The notes under the pieces: model-generated
Seen by the model: only the letters and a program-made list of their open reading frames with translations
The model's database searches: none
Told to the model about the DNA's origin: nothing
Translations under genes and position numbers: made by a program
Shown here: positions 1-6,263 of the stretch, piece by piece
Numbering within the stretch: the first letter of the stretch is position 1
Layout: each line of letters starts with the position of its first letter
DNA from: Planctomycetaceae bacterium
GTDB lineage: Bacteria; Planctomycetota; Planctomycetia; Planctomycetales; Planctomycetaceae
Direction: 5' to 3'
Length of the DNA: 7,905 bases
NCBI GenBank assembly: GCA_020426065.1
Contig: JAGQQT010000173.1
Location: forward strand, 1 to 7,905

Positions 1-771
1 GTACGGAGCGGCACTGGTGCCAGGATCAGCATGGTCTGCCGACCAGTTCGGATTCGGCTGCGGAACATTATCCGAAACGCGAATCACTCCTTCGACGATA
101 TCGTCCACGTACGTGAAGTCCCGGCGCATCTTGCCGAAGTTGAACACATCGATCGGTCGGCCTTCGAGAATTGCCTTCGTAAACAGGAACAGTGCCATAT
201 CGGGACGACCCCATGGTCCATAAACCGTGAAGAATCGCAGGCCGGTGGTTGGCAGGCCGAACAGATGGCTGTAAGTGTGAGCCATCAGCTCATTGGCTTT
301 CTTCGAAGCGGCATACAGGCTGACCGGATGATCCACGCTATGGTGAATCGAAAACGGCATCGTCTTGTTGGCACCGTAGACAGAACTCGATGAAGCATAA
401 ACCAGATGTTTCACCCCATTGTGCCGACACGCTTCCAGGATGTTGACGAAACCAACGAGGTTACTGTCAACGTAGGCATGCGGGTTGGTCAGCGAATAAC
501 GAACACCTGCCTGAGCGGCGAGGTTCACCACGACATCCGGTTTTTCTGCTTCGACCAGGGCATTGAGTTTGTCACGGTCTTCCAGCAGGAACTTGTTGAA
601 GGAGAATCCTTCGCGGGCCAGCAGCTGATCGAGCCGGGCCTGCTTCAAAGTGGGATCGTAATAGTCGTTGACACTGTCCAGGCCGACGACCGTGTCGCCC
701 CGGTCGAGCAGTTTTTGTGAGAGATGAAATCCAATAAATCCTGCTGCACCCGTAACGAGGTATTTGCTCAC
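1..771 (-). CDS. UDP-glucuronate 4-epimerase (extended SDR), 3' end missing
   Basis: Likely interconverts UDP-glucuronate and UDP-galacturonate in the cytoplasm for surface polysaccharide synthesis. The visible 257 residues hold a Rossmann NAD-binding motif GAAGFIG at 8-14, the [11 protein letters not shown] segment at 83-93, a catalytic Ser cluster SSSS at 127-130 followed by VYG, the YAASK catalytic Tyr153/Lys157, and [17 protein letters not shown] at 179-195, which is typical of the CapI/LspL-type UDP-glucuronate epimerases; RRDFTYVDD follows at 216-224. These enzymes are usually about 330-350 residues, so roughly 80 C-terminal residues lie beyond the window. The start is a GTG that overlaps the stop of the upstream decarboxylase gene (GTGA, 4 bases). 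GGGAG at 780-776 lies 4 bases before it, which fits translational coupling. No ATG gives a better start, because the Rossmann strand begins at residue 4. A related UDP-sugar epimerase or dehydratase specificity cannot be fully excluded. Confidence 0.88.
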   Translation of the reverse strand, partial: MSKYLVTGAAGFIGFHLSQKLLDRGDTVVGLDSVNDYYDPTLKQARLDQLLAREGFSFNKFLLEDRDKLNALVEAEKPDVVVNLAAQAGVRYSLTNPHAYVDSNLVGFVNILEACRHNGVKHLVYASSSSVYGANKTMPFSIHHSVDHPVSLYAASKKANELMAHTYSHLFGLPTTGLRFFTVYGPWGRPDMALFLFTKAILEGRPIDVFNFGKMRRDFTYVDDIVEGVIRVSDNVPQPNPNWSADHADPGTSAAPY

Positions 772-1718
772 AATTCTCCCTTTCGAATCCGTTCTCGGTA
801 ATATTCCACGGTCCTGGACAATCCGGTTTCCAGGTTGATTTCAGGTTGCCAGTTCAGCACTCGTTTCGCTTTGCTGATATCTGGACATCGTTGTTTCGGA
901 TCATCCTGTGGCAGCGGTTCATTCGTCGTGCCGCAAGTTGCTCCTGTGACTTTCAGTACGGTCTCTGCCAGTTCCTTCATCGAGTTTTCCGTCGGGTTCC
1001 CAATATTGACTGGCCCGACATCCTCATCCTGATTCATCATTTTCATCAGACCGGCAACGAGATCATCCACGTAACAGAATGAGCGTGTCTGCCTGCCGTC
1101 CCCGTACAGGGTCAATGGTTTGTTATGCAGAGCCTGCATGATGAAGTTGGAGACAACCCGACCATCATCCGGATGCATTCTCGGACCATAGGTGTTGAAG
1201 ATCCGGACTATCCGAACTTCAACTCCATGTGCCAGATGGTAGTTCATGCAGAGCGATTCGGCGACCCGTTTTCCCTCGTCATAACAGCTGCGGGGACCGA
1301 TTGGATTGACATTTCCCCAGTAATCTTCCCGCTGCGGATGAACATCGGGATCGCCATAAACTTCGGAGGTCGAGGTGTGCAGTACTCGGGCGCCACAACG
1401 CTTGGCCAGCCCCAGGACATTCACCATTCCGACAGTGGAAGTCTTGATTGTTTTAATTGGATTGTACTGATAGGCCTTCGGTGAAGCCGGGCAGGCCAGG
1501 TTGTAAATCTGATCCGCTTCGACAAACAGCGGACGGACGATATCGTGCCGAATCAGTTCAAAACGCGGGTGGCCGATCAGGTGGGCGACGTTTTCCTTGG
1601 ATCCGGAAAAGAAGTTGTCCACGCACATCACTTCATGCCCCTGCTCGATCAGCCGATCGCAGAGGTGACTTCCCAAGAATCCGGCCCCGCCGGTGACAAG
1701 GATCGAAAGATGACTCAT
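768..1718 (-). CDS. uxs: UDP-glucuronate decarboxylase (UDP-xylose synthase)
   Basis: Converts UDP-glucuronate to UDP-xylose and CO2 through an NAD-bound 4-keto intermediate; cytoplasmic, supplying xylose for glycans. The 316-residue product matches the usual length of bacterial UXS. Visible motifs are [10 protein letters not shown] at 9-18 (NAD binding), LACPASP at 74-80, [10 protein letters not shown] at 115-124 with the Thr and Glu119 expected of the decarboxylase active site, SCYDEGKR at 144-151 (catalytic Tyr146/Lys150), [20 protein letters not shown] at 172-191, and [13 protein letters not shown] at 207-219. This set is diagnostic of UXS within extended SDRs. The frame stays open to 2066, but that extension has no family similarity and lies antisense-free over the end of the preceding gene, so I chose the ATG at 1718, just before the first Rossmann strand. 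No clear Shine-Dalgarno precedes it. The 74-base gap from the upstream epimerase gene (1719-1792) shows no convincing promoter or terminator. The last 4 bases overlap the next gene. Confidence 0.93.
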   Translation of the reverse strand: MSHLSILVTGGAGFLGSHLCDRLIEQGHEVMCVDNFFSGSKENVAHLIGHPRFELIRHDIVRPLFVEADQIYNLACPASPKAYQYNPIKTIKTSTVGMVNVLGLAKRCGARVLHTSTSEVYGDPDVHPQREDYWGNVNPIGPRSCYDEGKRVAESLCMNYHLAHGVEVRIVRIFNTYGPRMHPDDGRVVSNFIMQALHNKPLTLYGDGRQTRSFCYVDDLVAGLMKMMNQDEDVGPVNIGNPTENSMKELAETVLKVTGATCGTTNEPLPQDDPKQRCPDISKAKRVLNWQPEINLETGLSRTVEYYRERIRKGEL

Positions 1719-1792
1719 ATATCTGACAAACTGTATGAAAAGAAGGCCGGACAGGTTCGTCCAGAAACAGGGACTCGATCCTTCAAAACCAA

Positions 1793-2761
1793 CTAACTCC
1801 GTAACGCCTTTGCTGTGAACCAGCGAGCGGTCTGCTCCAGGCCAGCATCCAGACCGGTTTCGGGAAACCAGTTCAATGTTCTGGACAGCAAACCACTGTC
1901 TACCAGGTTGGATCTTAAATCTCCCGGACGGGCCGGACCGTATTCCGCTGGCGGTACCGTAGTGGAACGACAGGCTTCCCGCAATCCCTGTTGAATCAAC
2001 AGCTTGAGGGCATCCGCCAGCTGATTGACATCGGTCGGAACCCCGGTACCCACGTTGAAGGCACAATGTCGGGCAGGCAGGGAACTGGTCAAGGCCTGGA
2101 CATTTGCCCGGGCCACATCATCCACAAACACATAATCCCGAATGTACTTGCCATCCCCATTGATGCGGGCTGGCTCTCCCCGCAGCATTTTCTGGCAGAA
2201 AATCGCCACGACCCCCGCTTCTCCATGCGGATTCTGCCGGGGTCCGTACACGTTCGAATAACGCATCGCGACCGTTTCCAGCTGATGTTCCCGCGTGAAG
2301 AACTCCAGGTAGCGTTCCCCCACCCACTTGGAAATTCCATAGGGTGAAATGGGATTGGCCGGATAACTTTCTGGTGCCGGTGTGGTCACATCGCCGTACA
2401 AGACCCCTCCGGAGGAAGCGAATACAAACCGGCTCACTCCATGATTGACTGCCATTTCCAGCGTGTTGAGCAGCCCCATGATGTTTACGCGGGCGTCAAA
2501 AACCGGCTCCTTGACGGAGCGGCTGACCGACATCTGAGCTGCCTGATGACAGACCAGGTTCGGCTGTAATTCGGCGAAAACCTGCTCCAGAGCAGGTCGG
2601 TCCACCACATCCAGCTCATAAACGGGCACATTGGCAGGCAGATTCTCGCGTGTCCCCGAACTCATATCATCAACGACAAACGGCTCATGCCCCGCTGCCA
2701 GCAGTTGATCCACAATATGACTGCCAATGAAACCGGCACCACCGGTAACCAGGACACGCAT
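1793..2761 (-). CDS. NAD-dependent UDP-sugar 4-epimerase (GalE-like extended SDR)
   Basis: Predicted to invert C4 of a UDP-sugar (UDP-glucose/galactose or a related sugar) using bound NAD. The 322-residue product has GGAGFIGSH at 7-15, the acidic end of strand beta-2 (VVDDMSSG) at 29-36, [12 protein letters not shown] at 72-83, SSGGVLYGD at 116-124 carrying the catalytic Ser, SPYGISK at 139-145 with Tyr141/Lys145, [20 protein letters not shown] at 166-185, and [17 protein letters not shown] at 201-217. These are features of the shorter GalE-like epimerases found in many bacteria and archaea. It is the first gene of a three-gene minus-strand set with uxs and the UDP-glucuronate epimerase. The chosen ATG starts right at the first beta strand; an in-frame TTG at 2767 would add two residues and sits closer to a TAGG sequence, so it is a real alternative. 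Substrate is not readable from sequence; because it precedes uxs, UDP-xylose/UDP-arabinose is one possibility alongside UDP-glucose and UDP-GlcNAc. Confidence 0.87.
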   Translation of the reverse strand: MRVLVTGGAGFIGSHIVDQLLAAGHEPFVVDDMSSGTRENLPANVPVYELDVVDRPALEQVFAELQPNLVCHQAAQMSVSRSVKEPVFDARVNIMGLLNTLEMAVNHGVSRFVFASSGGVLYGDVTTPAPESYPANPISPYGISKWVGERYLEFFTREHQLETVAMRYSNVYGPRQNPHGEAGVVAIFCQKMLRGEPARINGDGKYIRDYVFVDDVARANVQALTSSLPARHCAFNVGTGVPTDVNQLADALKLLIQQGLREACRSTTVPPAEYGPARPGDLRSNLVDSGLLSRTLNWFPETGLDAGLEQTARWFTAKALRS

Positions 2762-2983
2762 CTTCAAACCAGCCTATCACTTAGGAAAAAGCATGAAACT
2801 CAGATCGTTCGAATAGAACTCCCACCGACCAGATCTTGATGGATGACCTGAGCAATTGCAATTCCCTGTTTTTGCCGATCCGCTTCAATTCAGGAGAAAT
2901 CCCAGCTTATGACAACGGCGATCTGCCTGCGATCAGTACTTCAGCGTTGCGATTCAGGCCAGAACCAACTAGCGTGGCATTGC

Positions 2984-2999
2984 ATCGGAATTCTCCGAT
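2984..2999. repeat. Short inverted repeat upstream of the zinc-ribbon gene
   Basis: ATCGGA and TCCGAT are perfect inverted arms separated by the four bases ATTC. The site lies 44 bases before the ATG of the plus-strand zinc-ribbon gene, where an operator would be expected. A repeat of this size can arise by chance, and no regulator is encoded next to it other than, possibly, the zinc-ribbon protein itself. Confidence 0.25.
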
Positions 3000-3028
3000 T
3001 GGTCTGACATCTGGCAATTGTTTCATCT

Positions 3029-3035
3029 GGAAAGG
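3029..3035 (+). promoter_or_regulatory. Ribosome binding site of the zinc-ribbon gene
   Basis: GGAAAGG lies 8 bases before the ATG at 3044. It supports the small plus-strand gene as real and supports its first ATG over the second one at 3050. Confidence 0.5.
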
Positions 3036-3043
3036 CCTCAGAC

Positions 3044-3247
3044 ATGGCAATGCTGTTTCCCTTCTGCAAAAGTTGCGACACGAAATCCGAACACAAGCTC
3101 GAGGACGGACAGCACTATTATGTCTGCCCGAAATGTCAGGTTCGGGATTCCAAGGAGTCCGTAGAAGCCAGCAACATGCATATCCTGACAGGTGCCCCAA
3201 AAGGCCCGGACGCTGATCAGAGCCCGTTTGAGTTGCGGGAATTCTAA
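3044..3247 (+). CDS. Small zinc-ribbon protein, function unknown
   Basis: A 67-residue protein with two CxxC knuckles, CKSC at 8-11 and CPKC at 28-31, separated by 16 residues with aromatic residues (HYYVC) just before the second pair. This is the usual layout of a single zinc ribbon, so one structural Zn is expected. The remaining C-terminal half (about 32-67) is polar, with a Gly/Pro-rich stretch, and looks disordered. There is no signal peptide or membrane segment. A good ribosome binding site supports the first ATG. It is the only plus-strand gene in the window, ends 13 bases from the convergent methyltransferase gene, and has no operon partner. I do not recognise the family; zinc ribbons of this kind bind nucleic acid or protein, but no specific role follows. 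A gene this short carries some risk of being a chance frame, though the CxxC pairs and the ribosome binding site argue against that. Confidence 0.68.
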   Translation: MAMLFPFCKSCDTKSEHKLEDGQHYYVCPKCQVRDSKESVEASNMHILTGAPKGPDADQSPFELREF

Positions 3248-3260
3248 CTGATCTTGCGGC

Positions 3261-3821
3261 TCAGGCGTTTTTCTGGATCACAAACAGAACCGGTGATTTC
3301 GCTGTTGATCCGGCCATCGTTTCTATTTCAAACTGCTCGGAGTTCAGTTCGCTGAGTGTCTGCTGGACGAGCTGGAGTTCTTCTGCTCCTCCTTCGTGTC
3401 TCGGATAGGCGAGGATGGTCATCACGCCTCCTGCGGACAGTAATTCCACCGCGAACTGAATGGCAGCCAGAGTTGACTCGGGCCGGGTGACCAGTGCATG
3501 GGAACCTCCGGGAAGATAACCGAGATTCATCATGATCGCCTGAGCGGTGGAGAGCTGCTTTTCCTGACAGAACTCGAGCAGTTCGGCATGCGAGCGACAA
3601 TGCAGCTCACACCAGTTGATCTCATGAGTGGCCAGCAGCCGGGAAGTCTGATCAATCGCCTGCTGCTGAATATCCAATGCATAGACCCGCCCCGCAGAGC
3701 CGACGCATTGAGCCAGAAACAGGGAATCCCAGCCGTTTCCTGCGGTCAAATCAAAGGCCAGATCTCCCGAGTGGAGTCGGGCGGCAATCCTCTGGTGGGC
3801 AATTTCGGTCAGTGGCGTCAT
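3261..3821 (-). CDS. mnmM: YtqB/MnmM-type SAM-dependent tRNA methyltransferase
   Basis: Class I SAM-dependent methyltransferase of the family long labelled 'putative rRNA methylase' (YtqB). The Bacillus member is now known as MnmM and methylates nm5(s2)U34 of tRNA to mnm5(s2)U34. The 186-residue product is close to the family length (about 190). SAM motif I is DLTAGNGWDSLFLA at 24-37, with the acidic ribose-binding residue Asp50 in YALDIQ; NLGYLPGGSHALVTRP at 99-114 is the family hallmark, followed by AYPRHEGGAEE at 138-148 and SPVLFVIQK at 176-184 near the end. The frame is open to 4115, but the extension is unlike the family. The ATG at 3821 overlaps the stop of the upstream oxidoreductase (ATGA, 4 bases), and no Shine-Dalgarno is seen, so translation is probably coupled. 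It ends convergently, 13 bases from the zinc-ribbon gene, with no visible terminator hairpin between them. Family assignment is firm; the tRNA substrate is carried over from the family. Confidence 0.88.
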   Translation of the reverse strand: MTPLTEIAHQRIAARLHSGDLAFDLTAGNGWDSLFLAQCVGSAGRVYALDIQQQAIDQTSRLLATHEINWCELHCRSHAELLEFCQEKQLSTAQAIMMNLGYLPGGSHALVTRPESTLAAIQFAVELLSAGGVMTILAYPRHEGGAEELQLVQQTLSELNSEQFEIETMAGSTAKSPVLFVIQKNA

Positions 3822-4873
3822 GAGACTGGTGTTTTGATCCGGGGATCCAGTGGTTCGGCATGAATGAGCAGTCCGGCCAGTTGAGCAGATAACCAGGGAG
3901 CCAGCAAGGAACCGCGTGAGCCCAATCCGTTCAGAATGGCCAGCCGGGGTTGAGCGGGCAATATTCCTACAACTGGTCGCTGATCCTTCATGGCCGGACG
4001 AACCGCCGCTCGATGCTCGAGCACTTGCGGATTCCAGTCGGGGATCAACCGGGACATTCGCTCCAGAATCGACTCTCGAACTGCCTCCGTGGGAATCGTA
4101 TCCAGTTGCTGCCACTCATAATTGGAGCCCACACTCAAGCCTCGTCCCGGAGCCGGAGCAATCCAGATTCCTCCATGAATTACGGACTCAGTCTCCCAGT
4201 CCGCATTGTCCAAAGTCAGGATCTCACCTTTGGCTGGAAGAAACCCCAGGTGAGAAAACCAGGGAACCAGCCGGTCAGATGCTCCTCCACAGGCGACCAC
4301 ATAACGGGCAGTCACTTCCTCAAGAGGCAGAATGACTTCCCGCTCAGAAAACTGCACTTCAGACCAGTCAACCTGGCCCACCAGACGGATGGCTTTGCGA
4401 GCAATCAGATCTGCAGCCAGATCGAGAAACTGCGCCACATCCAGTTGCCCCACATTGGGGAGGAGATAACCGCCATAAGGAGCGGAAACTCGTCCCCATA
4501 ACGGATCGGTCTCCTCCAGAAGACGCCCCTGCAGCTGCGGGAGCAGGTCCATCCGATTCTGTTCGAACTCCAGTCGCTCCTGTGGACTTTGAAAGGCCCG
4601 CAGGGAATCGCGCAGAAACAGAACCTGCCGGGAAGCCAGCTTCTCAAATTCTCGATAAAACTGTTGAGCAGCTGCGTACCATTCAAAGTAATCGGGGGCC
4701 AGAACGTGACGCTTGCCGGTAACGGGTGTCATCAAACCGGCGGCGATGCGGGAGGATGTCATCGGCTCTGCGGGATCGATCACCAGCACACTGGCGCTGA
4801 GCCGAATCAACTCCAGTGCCAGACAGGTGCCAGCCAGCCCCTGCCCAACCACAATGACATCCACGTTCCTCAT
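3818..4873 (-). CDS. FAD-dependent oxidoreductase, MnmC2-like (DAO family)
   Basis: A 351-residue flavoprotein of the D-amino-acid-oxidase/glycine-oxidase fold. FAD binding is shown by VIVVGQGLAGTCLALEL at 6-22 and an acidic strand end VLVIDP at 29-34. SSRIAAGLMTPVTGKR at 40-55 occupies the usual flavin-contact loop; VVACGG at 192-197 is the second dinucleotide segment; RPAMKDQRPVVGILP at 292-306 and GLGSRGSLLAPWLSAQLAG at 316-334 resemble the C-terminal part of the oxidase half of MnmC, which removes the carboxymethyl group from cmnm5(s2)U34 in tRNA. The gene directly downstream, overlapping by 4 bases, encodes an MnmM-type methyltransferase that would use the product. No secretion signal is present, consistent with a cytoplasmic tRNA enzyme. 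The ATG is 11 bases after the DUF1501 stop, with only a weak GAGAG-like sequence before it. The fold is certain; an amino-acid oxidase such as ThiO remains the main alternative to the tRNA role. Confidence 0.82.
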   Translation of the reverse strand: MRNVDVIVVGQGLAGTCLALELIRLSASVLVIDPAEPMTSSRIAAGLMTPVTGKRHVLAPDYFEWYAAAQQFYREFEKLASRQVLFLRDSLRAFQSPQERLEFEQNRMDLLPQLQGRLLEETDPLWGRVSAPYGGYLLPNVGQLDVAQFLDLAADLIARKAIRLVGQVDWSEVQFSEREVILPLEEVTARYVVACGGASDRLVPWFSHLGFLPAKGEILTLDNADWETESVIHGGIWIAPAPGRGLSVGSNYEWQQLDTIPTEAVRESILERMSRLIPDWNPQVLEHRAAVRPAMKDQRPVVGILPAQPRLAILNGLGSRGSLLAPWLSAQLAGLLIHAEPLDPRIKTPVS

Positions 4874-4884
4874 GCAGAGTGCTC

Positions 4885-6186
4885 TCAGGAAACAAACAGT
4901 TCTTTGAGCGGCACTCCTCCATCCGTCAGTGGAACGGGGCGATCACCCGCATAAATGATGCGATAAGGATCGATCCCCATCGCCGTATAAAGAGTGGCAA
5001 ACAGATCCGGCACGGAGAGTTGCGGTCCTTCCGCGTGATGCTCGGCAAGATCATCGGTTACGCCAATCGCTCCCCGATGCTGCAATCCGCCCCCGGCAGT
5101 CACAACACTGAACGCTTTGGCGTGATGTCCTCGACCTCCCCCACCATCAAATGTGGCAGGACGTCCGAATTCGGTACTGATGACAATCAGCGTTTTCTCA
5201 AGCAGTTTCTTCTGCTCAAGATCCTTCATCAGAGCGGCAAAGGCCTGGTCGAGACTTTGAATCAATACATGCTGTTTCAGCTGACCTTCATTGTGCGTAT
5301 CCCAACCGGTTCCATTGACGAACGTCAGATTGAAGGAGACTTCCACGAAACGTGAACCGCGTTCAATCAGTCGCCGGGCCAGCAGACAGCGCTGGCCAAA
5401 CTCTTCGCCATAGGCATTCCGTATGTCGGCCGGTTCTTTCTCCAGGTCAAACACGTCCATGAATTCCGGACCAGCCAGATCAAACCCTTTTCTGGTCGCC
5501 GAAACATAAGCGGCCGCATTAGTTTCATCCCCGTGGCTGGCCACGAATTTCTGCTCAATCTGCTTCAGGAGTTCGAGTCGGCGGTTGGCTCGCAGTTCTG
5601 TGATCCGCGGTGGACGGGAAAGTCCCTTCGGCCCGGAACCGGTATCCGTCAGATAAACGAATCCATACTCCGGACCAAGAAATCCAGGCTGTCGTCCCGG
5701 GCTGGGATATCCCATCAGCACGTAGGCAGGCACCTTGTCATTCAGCGAGGGTTTCTCATGGGTGATCACCGACCCGAGTGAAGGGTACACCACGGTTCCA
5801 GAGGTCGGTCGGCCGATGTGCATGCGGTAGGAAGCGGCTGCATGCTCATCAATTTCATCATGATGAACCGTTCTGAGAACGGTGGTCCGTTCCATCAGGC
5901 GGGCCATGTTGGGCAGATGCTCGCACAACTGCACCCCAGGCACCGCCGTATCAATCGCCCGATAAGCTGAGCCGGGATCTTTGCGGCCATCAGAGGTCTG
6001 ACGCTTGGGGTCAAACGTGTCCATCTGGGCAGCCCCGCCACCCAGCCAGATCATCAGGCAGTGCTCCGCTTTGCCGAGCGGAAAATCCACCTGCTTTTCT
6101 GAAGCAAGACTGAACTGGCCATTCCCCAGAAGACCGCCGGCAACCAGACCAGCTGTTCCCGCCATCCACTCTCGTCGATTGAACAT
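4885..6186 (-). CDS. DUF1501 protein, Tat-exported, sulfatase-like fold
   Basis: A 433-residue member of DUF1501, a large family in Planctomycetes related to the alkaline phosphatase/sulfatase superfamily; its biochemical role is not established. The N-terminus has a twin-arginine signal (NRREWM, Arg4-Arg5) followed by a hydrophobic stretch to about residue 21 and a likely cleavage region near SLAS at 26-29, so it is exported folded. Family motifs are LGGGAAQMDTFDPK at about 48-61, GTGWDTHNE at 292-300, STEFGRP at 337-343 and GRGHHAK at 351-357, with His and Asp residues that could bind metal. Two ATGs are adjacent; GGAG at 6196-6193 lies 6 bases before the second (6186) and only 3 before the first (6189), so I chose the second. 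It follows the DUF1553 gene by 77 bases, the usual pairing, and is followed after 11 bases by the FAD oxidoreductase. Confidence 0.9.
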   Translation of the reverse strand: MFNRREWMAGTAGLVAGGLLGNGQFSLASEKQVDFPLGKAEHCLMIWLGGGAAQMDTFDPKRQTSDGRKDPGSAYRAIDTAVPGVQLCEHLPNMARLMERTTVLRTVHHDEIDEHAAASYRMHIGRPTSGTVVYPSLGSVITHEKPSLNDKVPAYVLMGYPSPGRQPGFLGPEYGFVYLTDTGSGPKGLSRPPRITELRANRRLELLKQIEQKFVASHGDETNAAAYVSATRKGFDLAGPEFMDVFDLEKEPADIRNAYGEEFGQRCLLARRLIERGSRFVEVSFNLTFVNGTGWDTHNEGQLKQHVLIQSLDQAFAALMKDLEQKKLLEKTLIVISTEFGRPATFDGGGGRGHHAKAFSVVTAGGGLQHRGAIGVTDDLAEHHAEGPQLSVPDLFATLYTAMGIDPYRIIYAGDRPVPLTDGGVPLKELFVS

Positions 6187-6227
6187 CATTCACTCCAGCT
6201 TCGTTTCCATTGACTCTGATTGAAGAC

Positions 6228-6252
6228 TTGAGAAGAGGTTTTCTTATCTCAA
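6228..6252 (-). other. Weak intercistronic hairpin
   Basis: On the minus strand, TTGAG and AAGA pair with TCTT and CTCAA across a five-base loop, with a two-base bulge (AT) on one side, giving a 9-pair AT-rich stem. It lies between the DUF1553 stop and the DUF1501 start. No T-run follows, so it is a poor intrinsic terminator; it could be an mRNA processing or stability element, or chance. Confidence 0.2.
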
Positions 6253-6263
6253 TATTTCTGGCA

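Larger units (their letters stand above)
2762..3043. other. Divergent intergenic region, presumed promoters
   Basis: This 282-base stretch separates the minus-strand nucleotide-sugar genes from the plus-strand zinc-ribbon gene, so promoters for both directions should lie here. I could not find a convincing sigma-70 -35/-10 pair on either strand. It contains a short inverted repeat at 2984-2999 and a GCAATTGC palindrome near 2852-2859. Open frames crossing it (plus 2836-3216, minus 2907-3200) have no recognisable domain and I do not count them as genes. Confidence 0.5.

Noticed and set aside
1719..1792. Internal promoter before uxs
   Set aside because: TTGGTT and AT-rich stretches are present but no -35/-10 pair with sensible spacing; operon continuity is simpler.
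1719..2066. N-terminal extension of the uxs frame
   Set aside because: It overlaps the C-terminal coding part of the upstream epimerase in another frame, has no domain similarity, and would make UXS over 100 residues too long.
2907..3200. Minus-strand open frame across the intergenic region and zinc-ribbon gene
   Set aside because: No domain and antisense to the better-supported small gene.
2836..3216. Plus-strand open frame overlapping the zinc-ribbon gene
   Set aside because: No motif, no good ribosome binding site seen, and it conflicts with the frame that carries the paired CxxC motifs.
3248..3260. Bidirectional terminator between the convergent genes
   Set aside because: Only 13 bases; TTGCGG occurs on both sides as a direct, not inverted, repeat, and no stem with a T-run could be drawn.
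3822..4115. N-terminal extension of the methyltransferase frame
   Set aside because: It lies within the oxidoreductase gene, has low-complexity Ser/Gly-rich sequence, and the family begins a few residues after the ATG at 3821.
3950..4501. Plus-strand open frame of 183 codons
   Set aside because: It is antisense to the well-supported oxidoreductase and shows no recognisable motif.
4879..5355. Plus-strand open frame of 158 codons
   Set aside because: Antisense to the DUF1501 gene; no domain and composition typical of a shadow frame.
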